Below the pieces are notes generated by a model, which saw only the letters and a list, made by a program, of their open reading frames with translations, was not told the origin of the DNA and made no database searches. A program made the translations under genes and the position numbers. This document shows positions 17,728 through 27,983 of a stretch of DNA of 64,000 nt, piece by piece (within the stretch, counting starts at the first letter, position 1; every line of letters begins with the position of its first letter). The stretch is from Cedecea neteri NBRC 105707 = ATCC 33855 (GTDB lineage: Bacteria; Pseudomonadota; Gammaproteobacteria; Enterobacterales; Enterobacteriaceae): NCBI RefSeq assembly GCF_001571265.1, contig NZ_BCTL01000007.1, positions 124,001-188,000 of the forward strand, read 5' to 3'.

Positions 17728-18207
17728 TTACCAGCGAGTAATACCCTCCTGGGAGAGGTTAGCCAGTATCGCGGCAACAGATTGCCCGTCGGGAAAGCGG
17801 CATTCCGGTGCTATTTCTAGCAGAGGAACCAGCATAAACGCGCGGTTCTTCATGTCGTAATGAGGCACGGTCAGGCGTTCGGTATGCATCACTTCATCGC
17901 CAAACAGCATAAGATCGAGATCTAACGTCCGCGGCCCCCAGCGTTCTTCTTTGCGCACGCGACCATGCTCCAGTTCAATACGTTGAGTATGGTCCAGAAG
18001 GGCTTCGGCAGACAGGCCGGTATCCAGCACCACGGCAGCATTCAGGTAATCTGGCTGATCCTGTGGGCCTAGCGGGGGAGTGCGGTAAAACGAAGATGTT
18101 GCCACCATTCGACTTTGCGGAATGGTGGCCAGGGCGTCAAGGGCAGATGAAACCTGCTCCAGCGGCGACGCCTGATTACTGCCCAGCGCGATATACGCGA
18201 GGGTCAT
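17728..18207 (-). CDS. folK: HPPK, 6-hydroxymethyl-dihydropterin pyrophosphokinase
   Basis: A 159-residue folate-pathway kinase that transfers pyrophosphate from ATP to hydroxymethyl-dihydropterin. The signature [13 protein letters not shown], with the two magnesium Asp residues, lies near residue 92, and the pterin-binding [15 protein letters not shown] segment near 40-55. Its start overlaps the pcnB stop by 4 bp, so translation is coupled to pcnB. Length equals E. coli. Confidence 0.96.
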   Translation of the reverse strand: MTLAYIALGSNQASPLEQVSSALDALATIPQSRMVATSSFYRTPPLGPQDQPDYLNAAVVLDTGLSAEALLDHTQRIELEHGRVRKEERWGPRTLDLDLMLFGDEVMHTERLTVPHYDMKNRAFMLVPLLEIAPECRFPDGQSVAAILANLSQEGITRW

Positions 18208-19604
18208 GAACTACCTTCGCGGCGTGGCGCACGTTTACGCGGGCGACGGGTACGGCGGCGAGCTGCAGGCTCATCGCCAAGGTCGTTCAGCATATCTTTT
18301 TGCATTGGCGGCGCAGCCACCTGGAATTCGCCCCACCACTTGGTCAGGCGCAGCAGTTCCTGGTTGTTCTCGACTTCCGCGCGCAGCGCCAGCAGGTCGT
18401 AAGAGGCCCGGAATTTAGGATGCTCCATCAGCTTCCAGGCTCGTTTACCCTGGCGGCGTGACAGGCGAAGCTGCAGGCCCCAGATGTCACGCACCAGCGT
18501 AGTAATGCGTTTTGGAATCGCCAGCGCGCGGCAGGCTTCATCCAGCACTTCATTCATCGCCAGCGCAAAGGCGTCGTAGTAGGCGAGGCCGCTTTCCTGG
18601 GCAATTTTTTGCGCCATTTCCAACTGCGGATACCAGAACATCGCCGCAAACAGGAACGCCGGGTTCACGCGCATATCGTTGTGAATGCGGTTATCGGTAT
18701 TCTTCAGCACCAGCGCAATAATGCGCTCCATCGGACTGTCGCCCTGCTCGGTGAAGTAGCGGGTGATGATCGGGAACAGCGGCTGGAACAGCTGATATTC
18801 ACGCAGCAGCTGGTAGGTTTCAAACCCGTATCCGGCCTGCAGGAGTTTGAGCGACTCTTCAAATAAACGCGCCGGTGGCACATCGTTAAGCAGCGTTGCG
18901 AGGCGGGGAATCGGTTCGCCGGTTTCCGGGCTGATGGTCATGTTCAGCTTGGCGGCAAAGCGCACCGCGCGCAGCATTCGCACCGGATCTTCGCGGTAGC
19001 GCGTTTCCGGGTCGCCAATCAGACGGATGATACCTTTGTTCAGATCGTTCAGGCCGCCGACGTAATCCCGCACGGAGAAATCGGCCACGCTGTAATAAAG
19101 GCTGTTGATGGTGAAGTCACGACGCTGGGCATCTTCTTCGATAGAACCAAAGATGTTGTCGCGTAGCAGCATGCCGTTCTGGCCACGCTGTGAGGTCTGG
19201 CGGTCGGCAGACTGCTGCTCTTCATGATGGCCGCGGAAGGTGGCCACTTCGATGATTTCTGGCCCGAACATGACGTGAGCCAGGCGGAAACGGCGGCCTA
19301 CCAGGCGGCAGTTACGGAACAGTTTGCGAACTTGTTCTGGCGTCGCGCTTGTGGTGACGTCGAAATCTTTCGGTTTTTTGCCCAGCAGCAGATCGCGGAC
19401 ACCGCCGCCGACGAGGTAAGCCTCGTAGCCTGCTTTGTTCAAACGGTAGAGCACCTTGAGGGCATTTTCACTGATATCTTTGCGGGAAATAGCGTGCTGG
19501 TCACGCGGGATAACAGTAATGTGCGGGAGAGTTTCGCTCTCCTCGACCACGACGTCATCGCGGTTAAGCACCTTGCGGCAAAAATTAGCGACTCGGGTAA
19601 AAAT
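18204..19604 (-). CDS. pcnB: Poly(A) polymerase I, likely AUU start
   Basis: A 466-residue enzyme that adds poly(A) tails to RNA and so promotes decay; it also sets ColE1 plasmid copy number through RNAI. The nucleotidyltransferase signature [19 protein letters not shown] (metal Asp pair D-F-D) lies near residue 60-80, and a very basic Arg-rich tail ends the protein. Start: the open frame reaches a possible start at 19625, but ATT at 19604-19602 opens the conserved [11 protein letters not shown] sequence and has AGGTGG just upstream. E. coli pcnB is known to start at AUU, limiting its translation, and the same arrangement is visible here. Confidence 0.93.
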   Translation of the reverse strand: MFTRVANFCRKVLNRDDVVVEESETLPHITVIPRDQHAISRKDISENALKVLYRLNKAGYEAYLVGGGVRDLLLGKKPKDFDVTTSATPEQVRKLFRNCRLVGRRFRLAHVMFGPEIIEVATFRGHHEEQQSADRQTSQRGQNGMLLRDNIFGSIEEDAQRRDFTINSLYYSVADFSVRDYVGGLNDLNKGIIRLIGDPETRYREDPVRMLRAVRFAAKLNMTISPETGEPIPRLATLLNDVPPARLFEESLKLLQAGYGFETYQLLREYQLFQPLFPIITRYFTEQGDSPMERIIALVLKNTDNRIHNDMRVNPAFLFAAMFWYPQLEMAQKIAQESGLAYYDAFALAMNEVLDEACRALAIPKRITTLVRDIWGLQLRLSRRQGKRAWKLMEHPKFRASYDLLALRAEVENNQELLRLTKWWGEFQVAAPPMQKDMLNDLGDEPAARRRTRRPRKRAPRREGSS

Positions 19605-19661
19605 AGTCCACCTCGGCAGTGTCAATCATAGGGACAAAAAAAAACAGCGGCTAATCATAGC

Positions 19662-20546
19662 TCAGTGTGGGGCATTTGAGAATGATGTATTCACCGGCAC
19701 ATTATTCAGCGACCAGTTCGTTATGGCTTGCTCAAGCAGTCTTTCCAGCGTTAGATCCTGCCAGCTGTCCGCTACTTGTTGATTTAAAAAGCGCAACGCG
19801 TCTACCAGCAGCGGGCGAGGATCGCCCTGCGGCAGCGCGGGCGCGTGATTCTGCTTCGAAAGCTTAGAACCTTGCTCGTTGAGCGCCAGCGGCAGATGAA
19901 TATAGCCGGGCGCGGGCCAGCCAAATTGCTGGTATAGGGAGATTTGCCGCACCGTCGGCTCAATCAAATCTGCACCGCGTACGATCTCCGTCACGCCCTG
20001 GAAATGGTCATCCACGACGACAGCAAGATTATAGGCGAACAGGCCGTCACGGCGGTGAATGATGAAATCTTCCCGCGCCAAAGCCTCATCGGCATGCAAT
20101 TGCCCACGCAGGCCGTCCTGGAAACTCAGCACCGGGTTATTTTGCACCAGACGCATTGCGGCGTTTTGTGGCCCGTTGCCAAGGGTTCTGCAATGACCAT
20201 CGTAGAAACCGCCGATCTGCTGGATACGGCTGCGGGTGCAGGTACAGTAATAGCTCAGCCCCTGCTGCTGGAGCCAGGCCAGCGCGGCGCGATAGGCATC
20301 GTGACGATGAGATTGCCACATAACCTCGCCATCCCAGTGCAGGCCGTAGTGCTCAAGCTGTTTGAGAATGGTGTCTGCGGCGCCGGGAACTTCACGAGGG
20401 GGATCGATATCTTCGATGCGTACCAGCCACCGGCCCCGTTGAGCGCGAGCCTGGAGGTAGCTGCCGAGAGCGGCAATCAGTGAGCCAAAATGCAGTTCCC
20501 CGGAAGGTGAGGGGGCAAAACGGCCAATGTAGAGTTGAGCTGACAT
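19662..20546 (-). CDS. gluQ: Glutamyl-Q tRNA(Asp) synthetase
   Basis: A 294-residue paralogue of the GluRS catalytic domain. It attaches glutamate to the queuosine base of tRNA(Asp) rather than to the 3' end and lacks an anticodon-binding domain. The class I motif reads GELHFGS (HIGH-like) near residue 18 and KLSKQN (KMSKS-like) near 225. Zinc ligands are CTCT...YDGHC around 95-115. [10 protein letters not shown] at 20546 fits the family; an ATG at 20606 would start upstream of the intercistronic hairpin and is less likely. It follows dksA by 72 bp. Confidence 0.94.
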   Translation of the reverse strand: MSAQLYIGRFAPSPSGELHFGSLIAALGSYLQARAQRGRWLVRIEDIDPPREVPGAADTILKQLEHYGLHWDGEVMWQSHRHDAYRAALAWLQQQGLSYYCTCTRSRIQQIGGFYDGHCRTLGNGPQNAAMRLVQNNPVLSFQDGLRGQLHADEALAREDFIIHRRDGLFAYNLAVVVDDHFQGVTEIVRGADLIEPTVRQISLYQQFGWPAPGYIHLPLALNEQGSKLSKQNHAPALPQGDPRPLLVDALRFLNQQVADSWQDLTLERLLEQAITNWSLNNVPVNTSFSNAPH

Positions 20547-20570
20547 TTTTTTGGGGTGCAATAAAGTAAT

Positions 20571-20593
20571 ATGGCGGGAGAGTCTCCCGCCAT
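20571..20593 (-). terminator. Hairpin between dksA and gluQ
   Basis: An 11-bp perfect inverted repeat (20571-20581 with 20583-20593) centred on one base, moderately T-rich after it on the minus strand. A terminator in this position is known to limit gluQ read-through from dksA in Shigella and E. coli. Confidence 0.7.
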
Positions 20594-20618
20594 AGAGGTC
20601 TGGCATTTCCGAGAGCCG

Positions 20619-21074
20619 TTAGCCGGCCATCTGTTTTTCGCGGATTTCTGCCAACGTTTTGCAGTCGATACACAAATCAGCGGTCGGACGTGCTTCAAGG
20701 CGACGAATACCGATTTCTACACCGCAGGATTCGCAGTAGCCGAAATCTTCGTCTTCCACTTTCTTGAGCGTTTTTTCGATCTTTTTGATCAGTTTGCGTT
20801 CACGATCGCGGTTACGCAGTTCGAGGCTGAACTCTTCTTCCTGGGCCGCACGGTCAACCGGGTCCGGGAAGTTAGCCGCTTCATCCTGCATGTGCGAAAC
20901 GGTGCGATCTACCTCGTCCCTGAGCTGATTACGCCATGCTTCAAGAATAAGCTTGAAGTGCGACAGCTGGGCTTCGTTCATGTACTCTTCGCCCGTTTTC
21001 TCCTGGTATGGCTCCACCCCAGCGATGGCGAGAATACTCAGGGACGACGTTTTACGCTTTTGCCCTTCTTGCAT
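20619..21074 (-). CDS. dksA: RNA polymerase-binding transcription factor DksA
   Basis: A 151-residue factor that enters the RNA polymerase secondary channel and, with ppGpp, controls rRNA, ribosomal-protein and amino-acid promoters. The coiled-coil tip has Asp71 and Asp74 (FPDPVDRA), and the zinc finger has Cys114, Cys117, Cys135 and Cys138 (CESC, CIDC). The C-terminal half is essentially identical to E. coli. Start ATG 21074 (MQEGQ) has AGGAG upstream; the open frame extends six codons further but without support. Confidence 0.98.
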   Translation of the reverse strand: MQEGQKRKTSSLSILAIAGVEPYQEKTGEEYMNEAQLSHFKLILEAWRNQLRDEVDRTVSHMQDEAANFPDPVDRAAQEEEFSLELRNRDRERKLIKKIEKTLKKVEDEDFGYCESCGVEIGIRRLEARPTADLCIDCKTLAEIREKQMAG

Positions 21075-21160
21075 GTTGCTTCTCCTTAACACGCACTTAT
21101 CGGTCCCCTGTCGGGGTAAAATCAGGCCGCTATAAATAGCAGATGCTTTTCAGGTTGGCA

Positions 21161-21166
21161 ATTATA
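21161..21166 (-). promoter_or_regulatory. -10 box upstream of dksA
   Basis: Perfect TATAAT on the minus strand (21166-21161), about 90 bp before the dksA ATG. No good -35 at 17 bp was found, though TTGTCA lies 13 bp upstream. Confidence 0.45.
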
Positions 21167-21264
21167 TAAACTCCTCTCTTGACAACCGTGTGAAGAAAAG
21201 CTTATTTGCGAAACGACCCGACTATAAAAAAGACAATACGTTATCTGTCCTTAACCAGATGCTT

Positions 21265-21969
21265 TCATAAAAAGACAGGCAACGGCGTAGTTAGAGTCAT
21301 CCTTTCGGCAGAAAGTTCTGCTTTCCAGGCGATAATTTCAACCCCACACTGCTGTGCCTCGGTCAACAGCCGCGCATATTTCTCATCAATGTGGCGGGCT
21401 GGCGAGACGCTATTGATAGCAGAATGTAATACCGCAAACAGTAGCACCGCGCGCTCTCCTTGCTGAACCACATTCATCAACTCTCTCAAATGTTTTTGGC
21501 CCCGCAGGCTCACGGCATCGGGAAAATAGCCTTTATCCTGCTCGAGCAACGTGACTGATTTCACTTCAATATAGCAGTTAACCTTGTTACTCGCTTGTAA
21601 CATAAAGTCAATTCTGCTGCGTTCTTCACCGTATTTTACTTCGGCCTGAAGGCTGTCATAGCCCGCCAGCTCTACCGGCGGCGAGGTGGTCAGCATTTCC
21701 TTGACCAGGGTGTTCGCCCGTAACGTATTGACGCAAATTATCTCACCCTTTTGCGTTTGCGTAAGCTCCCAGGTATGGGGGTATTTGCGCGTCGGGCTGG
21801 CCGATGTGGAATACCAGACCGTGTCGCCTGGCGTAGCGCAGCCGGTCATTGCGCCAGTATTGGGGCAATGCAGGGTCATGGTTTCGCCGTGGGGGGTCAC
21901 AACGTCCGCCAGAAAGCGTTTATAGCGTTTAATCAGCGTGGCGGGCTGCAGCGCGGGTGAAAACTCCAT
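21265..21969 (-). CDS. sfsA: SfsA, sugar fermentation stimulation / DNA-binding nuclease-like protein
   Basis: A 234-residue protein, the same length as E. coli SfsA. It was named for stimulating maltose fermentation when overproduced. The C-terminal half (RSRIDFMLQ ... [10 protein letters not shown]) carries D and E-x-K residues in a restriction-endonuclease-like arrangement, with an OB-like N-terminal part; the true role is not settled. It starts directly after the thpR stop (TAA then ATG), so the two are co-transcribed, with dksA downstream. Confidence 0.93.
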   Translation of the reverse strand: MEFSPALQPATLIKRYKRFLADVVTPHGETMTLHCPNTGAMTGCATPGDTVWYSTSASPTRKYPHTWELTQTQKGEIICVNTLRANTLVKEMLTTSPPVELAGYDSLQAEVKYGEERSRIDFMLQASNKVNCYIEVKSVTLLEQDKGYFPDAVSLRGQKHLRELMNVVQQGERAVLLFAVLHSAINSVSPARHIDEKYARLLTEAQQCGVEIIAWKAELSAERMTLTTPLPVFL

Positions 21970-22509
21970 TTACTCTTCCTTATTAGTCAGCGACCAGTGT
22001 TCCAGCGCCTGATAGCGGGTTCTGCCCTGTTCAAACAGGGACTCGTACAGCGAAAATTCATTAACCTGGAATTGCCAGCTAAAGCCCGGGGCGGGGAGCG
22101 CCACGGAACGTATTGCATTGCGATAAAGCGTCACGTGGGGATGAAACGGCTGTGGAGACTGATAGCAGCCGCTGCGTGCGGCCTGGGAGCGTAACATATT
22201 GGCCAACTGCAGCAGGCCGCGTGGGGCCTGGCGTGGCCCCAGCCACACGACGCTTGAGCGCAGCCATTGCCCGGCATCGTCCAGGCGTAGCGTAAATCCG
22301 GGCTGACTAATTCTTCCGGCGAGTCGGCACAGTGCCTGACGTTTTTCGTCGGATACATCCCCTAAAAATGCCAGCGTGAGATGCAGATTGGCCGCGGCTA
22401 CCGGTCGGCCTGCATCTGCCGGGAACTGGGCTGCGCGCCAGTGAATAATTTGCTGCTGAACCTCGGACGGTAACGTCAGGGCAAAAAACAGGCGTCGATT
22501 TTCGGCCAT
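21970..22509 (-). CDS. thpR: RNA 2',3'-cyclic phosphodiesterase (2H family)
   Basis: A 179-residue 2H phosphoesterase, formerly LigT, that opens RNA 2',3'-cyclic phosphates to 2'-phosphate and can join tRNA half-molecules with a 2'-5' bond. Both catalytic H-x-T-x motifs are present: HLTL near residue 42 and HVTL near 128. The open frame is far longer, but ATG 22509 (MAENRRLFF) with GAGAG upstream fits the family length. It is divergent from hrpB and immediately abuts sfsA. Confidence 0.93.
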   Translation of the reverse strand: MAENRRLFFALTLPSEVQQQIIHWRAAQFPADAGRPVAAANLHLTLAFLGDVSDEKRQALCRLAGRISQPGFTLRLDDAGQWLRSSVVWLGPRQAPRGLLQLANMLRSQAARSGCYQSPQPFHPHVTLYRNAIRSVALPAPGFSWQFQVNEFSLYESLFEQGRTRYQALEHWSLTNKEE

Positions 22510-22582
22510 GGTTGTCTCTCGGTTATGGTTTGGCGGGATGCTACAATGCGCGACTGCCGATGTTAACCCTTTGGAGCCGTTT

Positions 22583-25018
22583 GTGTCCTCATTACCGGTT
22601 GCGGCCGTACTGCCGGAAGTGCTGAAAGCGCTCGAGTATGCCCCGCAAGTTTTGCTCAATGCCCCTACCGGCGCAGGTAAATCGACCTGGCTGCCGCTGC
22701 AAATCCTTCAGCAGAGTAAGCTGGAAGGCCGCATTTTGCTGCTCGAACCTCGTCGCCTTGCCGCGCGTAACGTTGCTCAGCGGCTGGCTGAGCTATTGGG
22801 TGAGAAACCGGGAGAAACCGTCGGTTACCGGATGCGCGCTGATAGCTGCGTGGGGCCAAATACCCGGCTGGAGGTGGTGACTGAAGGGATTTTAACACGG
22901 CTGATCCAACAGGATCCTGAGCTGAGCGGTATAGGGCTTGTGATCCTCGATGAATTCCACGAGCGAAGCCTGCAGGCCGATCTCGCCCTGGCGCTGCTGT
23001 TGGATGTGCAGGCTGGGCTTCGCGATGATCTTAAGATCCTGATTATGTCCGCAACGCTGGATAATCAGCGCCTGCAGCAATGCCTCCCTGATGCACCGGT
23101 GATTACTTCAGAAGGCCGCGCTTTCCCGGTTGAGCGTCGCTACATGGCGCTGCCGGCACATCAGCGCTTTGATGAGGCCGTAGCGAGCGCTGTGGCGGGA
23201 TTGATGCGCGAAGAGTCCGGATCGCTGCTGCTGTTTTTGCCCGGCGTGGGCGAAATTCAGCGCGTGCAGGAGCAACTCAAAGAGCGAGTGGCGAGCGATG
23301 TTCAGCTTTGCCCATTGTACGGTGCTTTACCCCTGAGCGAGCAACGTAAAGCGATTCTGCCCGCCCCTGCGGGAACGCGTAAGGTGGTTCTGGCGACTAA
23401 CATTGCTGAGACCAGCCTGACCATTGAGGGGATCCGCCTGGTGGTTGATGCGGCCCAGGAGCGAGTTGCGCGTTTTGATGCTCGTACCGGGCTGACCCGG
23501 CTGGTCACTCAGCGCGTGAGCCAGGCTTCTATGACCCAGCGGGCCGGGCGAGCAGGGCGTCTGGAGCCGGGGATTTGTCTGCATCTGATCGCCGCCGACC
23601 AGGCCGAACGTGCGGCGGCCCAGAGCGAACCGGAAATCCTACAAAGCGATTTATCCGGCCTGCTGCTTGAGCTATTGCAATGGGGCTGTCAGGACGTGCG
23701 CCAGTTGACCTGGCTTGATGTGCCGCCGGAGGTTAACCTTGCGGCCGCTCAGCGGTTGTTAAGACAGTTGGGTGCCGTTGACGAGCAGCAACGCCTGACG
23801 GCAGAAGGGCAAAAAATGGCGCAAATGGGCAATGACCCGCGTCTTGCCTCAATGCTGGTGAGGGCAAAAACGCCGGATGAACAGGCCACTGCCGCATGGC
23901 TGTCTGCAATCCTCGAAGAGCCGCCGCGTACTCAGGGCGGCGGTGATTTGCGGTCTATTTTCGACAGCAGAAACGGCAACTGGCGGCAGCGCTCTTCTCA
24001 GCTGCTGAAAAGAATGAATGCCCGGGGCGGGGAACTGGATATCTTGTTAGCCATGCCGCTGCTGGCCAGCGGATTTGCCGACCGTATCGCCAGGCGGCGC
24101 GGGGCTGAGGGGCGTTATCAGCTGGCGAACGGTATGGGCGCGATGTTGGAGCAGGATGACGCCATGACGCGGCATGAATGGCTGATTGCTCCTCTGCTGC
24201 TGCAGGGCAGCCAGTCGCCGGACGCTCGTATCCTGCTGGCGCTGCCGCTGGATGTCGAAGATCTTGTCGCTCGTATGCCGCATCTGCTGACCGAAAGTGA
24301 TTCGGTGGAGTGGGATGAAGAGCGCGGATCGTTAAAAGCATATCGCCGTCGGCAAATCGGCAGGCTGGTGGTGAAAACCCAGCTGTTAGCGAAGCCTTCA
24401 GAAGATGAAATGCAGCAGGCGATTTTAAACGGGATCCGTGAACGCGGGCTTGGGCTACTTGAGTGGTCCGTTCCGGCTGAGCAACTGCGGTTGCGCCTGG
24501 CCTGTGCCGCTCGCTGGCTGCCGGAACAAAAGTGGCCGGAGGTAGACGACGAGGCGCTGCTGGCGAAGCTCGAAGACTGGCTGCTGCCGGAAATGCGAGG
24601 CGTGCATTCGCTACGTGCGTTGAAAAATATCGACCTCAACCGGGCGCTGGGTAATTTGCTTGACTGGCCAATGCGTCAACGGCTGGATAGTGCCCTGCCA
24701 ACTCATTACACTGTGCCGACCGGAAGCCAGATTGCGATTCGCTACGACAGCGAAAATCCGCCAGTACTGGCGGTACGTATCCAGGAAATGTTTGGTGAAG
24801 CACAGACGCCTTGCATCGCCGATGGGCGCGTTCCGCTGGTGCTTGAGCTATTATCTCCGGCGCAGCGGCCGTTGCAGATCACCCGCGATTTAACGGCGTT
24901 CTGGAACGGAGCCTGGCGAGAAGTGCAGAAAGAGATGAAGGGACGTTATCCGAAGCACGTCTGGCCGGACGATCCGGCGAATACTGCCCCGACGCGCCGG
25001 ACGAAAAAGTATTCCTGA
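22583..25018 (+). CDS. hrpB: ATP-dependent helicase HrpB
   Basis: An 811-residue DExH-box helicase (DEAH/RHA group). Motif I is APTGAGKST near residue 28, motif II D-E-F-H, motif III S-A-T, and motif VI QRAGRAGR; the C-terminal HrpB-specific domain follows, ending in TRRTKKYS. No clear physiological role is established in E. coli. The frame is open from 22508, but GTG 22583 (SSLPVAAVLPE) has GGAG upstream and gives the family length, so a GTG start is chosen. Confidence 0.95.
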   Translation: MSSLPVAAVLPEVLKALEYAPQVLLNAPTGAGKSTWLPLQILQQSKLEGRILLLEPRRLAARNVAQRLAELLGEKPGETVGYRMRADSCVGPNTRLEVVTEGILTRLIQQDPELSGIGLVILDEFHERSLQADLALALLLDVQAGLRDDLKILIMSATLDNQRLQQCLPDAPVITSEGRAFPVERRYMALPAHQRFDEAVASAVAGLMREESGSLLLFLPGVGEIQRVQEQLKERVASDVQLCPLYGALPLSEQRKAILPAPAGTRKVVLATNIAETSLTIEGIRLVVDAAQERVARFDARTGLTRLVTQRVSQASMTQRAGRAGRLEPGICLHLIAADQAERAAAQSEPEILQSDLSGLLLELLQWGCQDVRQLTWLDVPPEVNLAAAQRLLRQLGAVDEQQRLTAEGQKMAQMGNDPRLASMLVRAKTPDEQATAAWLSAILEEPPRTQGGGDLRSIFDSRNGNWRQRSSQLLKRMNARGGELDILLAMPLLASGFADRIARRRGAEGRYQLANGMGAMLEQDDAMTRHEWLIAPLLLQGSQSPDARILLALPLDVEDLVARMPHLLTESDSVEWDEERGSLKAYRRRQIGRLVVKTQLLAKPSEDEMQQAILNGIRERGLGLLEWSVPAEQLRLRLACAARWLPEQKWPEVDDEALLAKLEDWLLPEMRGVHSLRALKNIDLNRALGNLLDWPMRQRLDSALPTHYTVPTGSQIAIRYDSENPPVLAVRIQEMFGEAQTPCIADGRVPLVLELLSPAQRPLQITRDLTAFWNGAWREVQKEMKGRYPKHVWPDDPANTAPTRRTKKYS

Positions 25019-25020
25019 TA

Positions 25021-25041
25021 CCCTCTCCCAATGGGTGAGGG
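25021..25041. repeat. Small palindromic intergenic repeat, copy C
   Basis: CCCTC-T-CCC (25021-25029) faces GGG-T-GAGGG (25033-25041) with one T/T mismatch, two bases after the hrpB stop. It resembles the other three copies but has a shorter loop. Confidence 0.6.
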
Positions 25042-25165
25042 AGCAAACACGAAAAGGCATTCTTGATAAGAATGTCTGGTTGTTTTTTGAGAGATTTCTT
25101 CTTTCGCATTACGCGGAAGAACGGAGAATCGGGCCTTTGCGCCTGAACTTTTGTGGAGAAGATGC

Positions 25166-27727
25166 ATGGCGGGGAATGACCGCGAGCCTATTGGACGTAA
25201 AGGAAAACCAACGCGTCCGGCGAAAGAGAAGGTGAGCCGTCGTCGACTCAAGGAAGAGGAGTATGACGACGAGTATGAAGACGATGATTACGAGGACGAA
25301 GAACCTATGCCGCCGCGTAAGGGAAAAGGTAAGGGGAAAGGCTCGGGCCGCCCGTCGAAAAAACGCCGTTTCTTCTGGCTGTTGGTGAAGCTGGCGATCA
25401 TCTTCTTTGTGGTGCTGGTTATTTACGGCGTGTACCTCGATCAGCAGATCCGCAGCCGCATTGACGGCAAAGTCTGGCAGCTTCCGGCGGCGGTCTATGG
25501 CCGTATGGTTAACCTTGAGCCGGATATGCCTTACAGCAAAGCGGAGATGGTGAAGCTGCTGGAAGCGACTCAGTACCGGCAGGTGTCGAGCATGACGCGT
25601 CCGGGTGAGTTCACCGTGCAGGGGAACAACATCGAGCTGATTCGCCGCCCGTTTGACTTCCCGGACGGTAAAGAAGGGCAGATTCGCGCTCGCCTGGTGT
25701 TCGACGGTGGTCATCTGGAATCTATCCAGAACATGGATAATAACCGCAGCTTCGGTATTTTCCGCCTCGACCCGCGTCTGATCACCATGCTTTCTTCGCC
25801 AAACGGCGAGCAGCGCCTGTTTGTGCCGCGTTCCGGCTTCCCGGATCTGCTGGTCGACACGCTGATTGCTACCGAAGACCGCCATTTCTACGAGCATGAC
25901 GGGATAAGCATTTACTCCATTGGCCGCGCCGTTGTCGCTAACCTGACGGCCGGGCGAGCGGTGCAGGGCGGCAGTACGCTGACCCAGCAGCTGGTGAAAA
26001 ACCTCTTCCTTAGTAACCAGCGTACGCTGTGGCGTAAAGCCAACGAAGCCTACATGGCGCTGATCATGGATGCACGCTACGACAAAGATCGCATCCTTGA
26101 GCTGTATCTGAACGAGGTATACCTCGGCCAGAGCGGCGACGATCAGATTCGTGGTTTCCCGCTGGCAAGCCTCTATTACTTCGGCCGCCCGGTGGAAGAG
26201 CTTAGCCTCGACCAGCAGGCATTGCTGGTGGGGATGGTAAAAGGCGCGTCGCTGTATAACCCGTGGCGTAATCCGAAGCTGGCGCTTGAACGTCGTAACC
26301 TGGTCCTGCGTCTGCTGCAGGAACAGAAAGTTATCGATCAGGAGCTGTATGACATGCTGAGCGCGCGTCCTCTGGGCGTGCAGCCTCGCGGCGGCGTTAT
26401 CTCTCCTCAGCCTGCCTTTATGCAGATGGTGCGTCAGGAGCTTCAGGACAAGCTGGGCGACAAGGTGAAAGACTTATCCGGCGTGAAGATATTCACCACC
26501 TTTGACTCCGTGTCTCAGGATGCGGCAGAGAAAGCTGTGACCGAAGGCGTGCCGGTGCTGCGTGCATCCCGTAAGCTGAACGATCTGGAAGCGGCAATGG
26601 TCATTGTTGACCGCTTTACCGGTGAAGTTCGCGCGGTCGTCGGCGGTGCGGAACCGCAGTTTGCGGGCTTTAACCGTGCGCTGCAGGCTCGTCGCTCCAT
26701 TGGCTCGCTGGCAAAACCGGCCACTTACCTGACGGCGCTGAGCCAGCCGGATAAGTTCCGGCTGAATACCTGGCTTGCCGATGCCCCGATTGGCATCAAA
26801 CTGTCAAACGGCCAGGTCTGGTCGCCGCAGAACGATAATCACCAATACAGCGGACAAGTAATGTTGGTGGATGCGCTGACGCGCTCGATGAACGTGCCAA
26901 CCGTAAACCTGGGGATGACGCTGGGCCTGCCGGCTATTACCGATACCTGGACCAAGCTTGGGGTACCAAAAGACCAGCTTAATCCGGTGCCGGCGATGAT
27001 TCTGGGGGCGCTGAACCTGACGCCTATCCAGGTAGCGCAGGCGTTCCAGACTATTGCCAGCGGCGGTAACCGCGCCACGCTCTCCGCGCTGCGTTCGGTG
27101 ATTGCCGAAGACGGCACCGTGCTGTATCAGAGCTTCCCGCAGGCGGAACAGGCGGTGCCTGCGCAGGCCGCTTATCTGACGCTGTTTGGTATGCAGCAGG
27201 TGGTGGCTCGCGGTACGGGCCGTGCCCTGGGCGGTAAATACCCGAACCTGCACCTGGCGGGGAAAACCGGGACCACCAACAACAACGTCGATACCTGGTT
27301 TGCCGGGGTTGATGGCCGCGAAGTGACCATTACCTGGGTTGGCCGCGATAACAACCAGCCGACTAAGCTGTACGGTGCCAGCGGCGCAATGTCTCTGTAC
27401 CAGCGTTATCTGGCGAACCAGTCCCCGATCCCGCTGGATCTGACTCAGCCCGAAGATATCGTGGATATGAGCGTCAACGGCGCGGGCTACTTCCAGTGCA
27501 GCGGCGGTGGCGATCGCGTTCTGCCGGTCTGGACGACGAACCCGAGCGCGCTTTGCCAGCAAAGCCAGCAGGAAGAGCAGTCGGCTAACCCGTTCAGCCA
27601 GACGCCAGCAGGCCAGCAGCCGCAGCAACAACCGCAGCAGCAGCCTCAACAGCAGCAACAGCCCGCTCAGGAACAGAAAAGCGATGGTGTTGCAGGCTGG
27701 ATTAAGGACATGTTCGGCAGTAACTAA
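25166..27727 (+). CDS. mrcB: Penicillin-binding protein 1B, bifunctional peptidoglycan synthase
   Basis: An 853-residue inner-membrane enzyme that polymerises lipid II and cross-links glycan strands. The cytoplasmic N-terminus is strongly charged (D/E-rich, then K/R-rich), with one transmembrane helix at about residues 70-92. A UB2H domain follows, the LpoB-binding site in E. coli. Next come the GT51 domain (catalytic Glu237 in [12 protein letters not shown]) and the transpeptidase domain (nucleophile Ser514 in S-L-A-K, then SMN and KTGT). The C-terminal tail is Gln/Pro-rich, coded by CAG/CAA repeats, and ends DMFGSN. ATG 25166 with GGAGA upstream matches the E. coli start [14 protein letters not shown]. 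Confidence 0.97.
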   Translation: MAGNDREPIGRKGKPTRPAKEKVSRRRLKEEEYDDEYEDDDYEDEEPMPPRKGKGKGKGSGRPSKKRRFFWLLVKLAIIFFVVLVIYGVYLDQQIRSRIDGKVWQLPAAVYGRMVNLEPDMPYSKAEMVKLLEATQYRQVSSMTRPGEFTVQGNNIELIRRPFDFPDGKEGQIRARLVFDGGHLESIQNMDNNRSFGIFRLDPRLITMLSSPNGEQRLFVPRSGFPDLLVDTLIATEDRHFYEHDGISIYSIGRAVVANLTAGRAVQGGSTLTQQLVKNLFLSNQRTLWRKANEAYMALIMDARYDKDRILELYLNEVYLGQSGDDQIRGFPLASLYYFGRPVEELSLDQQALLVGMVKGASLYNPWRNPKLALERRNLVLRLLQEQKVIDQELYDMLSARPLGVQPRGGVISPQPAFMQMVRQELQDKLGDKVKDLSGVKIFTTFDSVSQDAAEKAVTEGVPVLRASRKLNDLEAAMVIVDRFTGEVRAVVGGAEPQFAGFNRALQARRSIGSLAKPATYLTALSQPDKFRLNTWLADAPIGIKLSNGQVWSPQNDNHQYSGQVMLVDALTRSMNVPTVNLGMTLGLPAITDTWTKLGVPKDQLNPVPAMILGALNLTPIQVAQAFQTIASGGNRATLSALRSVIAEDGTVLYQSFPQAEQAVPAQAAYLTLFGMQQVVARGTGRALGGKYPNLHLAGKTGTTNNNVDTWFAGVDGREVTITWVGRDNNQPTKLYGASGAMSLYQRYLANQSPIPLDLTQPEDIVDMSVNGAGYFQCSGGGDRVLPVWTTNPSALCQQSQQEEQSANPFSQTPAGQQPQQQPQQQPQQQQQPAQEQKSDGVAGWIKDMFGSN

Positions 27728-27743
27728 CCACGCTTCACTTATA

Positions 27744-27774
27744 AACCTCTCCCTGAATGGGGGAGGTTTTTTTT
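27744..27774 (+). terminator. Terminator after mrcB
   Basis: A 10-pair stem (27744-27753 with 27759-27768, including one G-U) and a TGAAT loop are followed by a long T run. Confidence 0.9.
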
Positions 27775-27890
27775 CGCCTGCTTTTTCCCGCCGAAACGCG
27801 TTCCTTATCTTAAATTTCACACGCCAATAACACCTCATAAACCATCAGGTTATTTCTTATTCCCTTAGTATTCGCGCGGATGTGAAGCAC

Positions 27891-27950
27891 TTGCTATGCA
27901 GCAAACGTTTCGTCTATTATCCTGCGGGCATAATAATAATTATCGTTTAC
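27891..27950 (+). promoter_or_regulatory. fhuA promoter with Fur box
   Basis: TTGCTA (27891-27896) and TATTAT (27915-27920) with an 18-bp spacer predict a start near 27927. A Fur site at 27932-27950 matches 13 of 19 consensus bases, and overlapping GATAA-like half-sites continue to 27958, so iron-loaded Fur should block transcription. Confidence 0.8.
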
Positions 27951-27983
27951 GTTATCATTTACTACTTCACCAGAGAAAATATC

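Noticed and set aside
26804-27838. 344-codon minus-strand open frame opposite mrcB
   Set aside because: Shadow of mrcB; its Leu/Arg runs come from the reversed CAG repeat.
27882-27983. 34-residue hydrophobic extension of FhuA
   Set aside because: It overlaps the promoter and Fur box; FhuA's own signal peptide begins at 27984.
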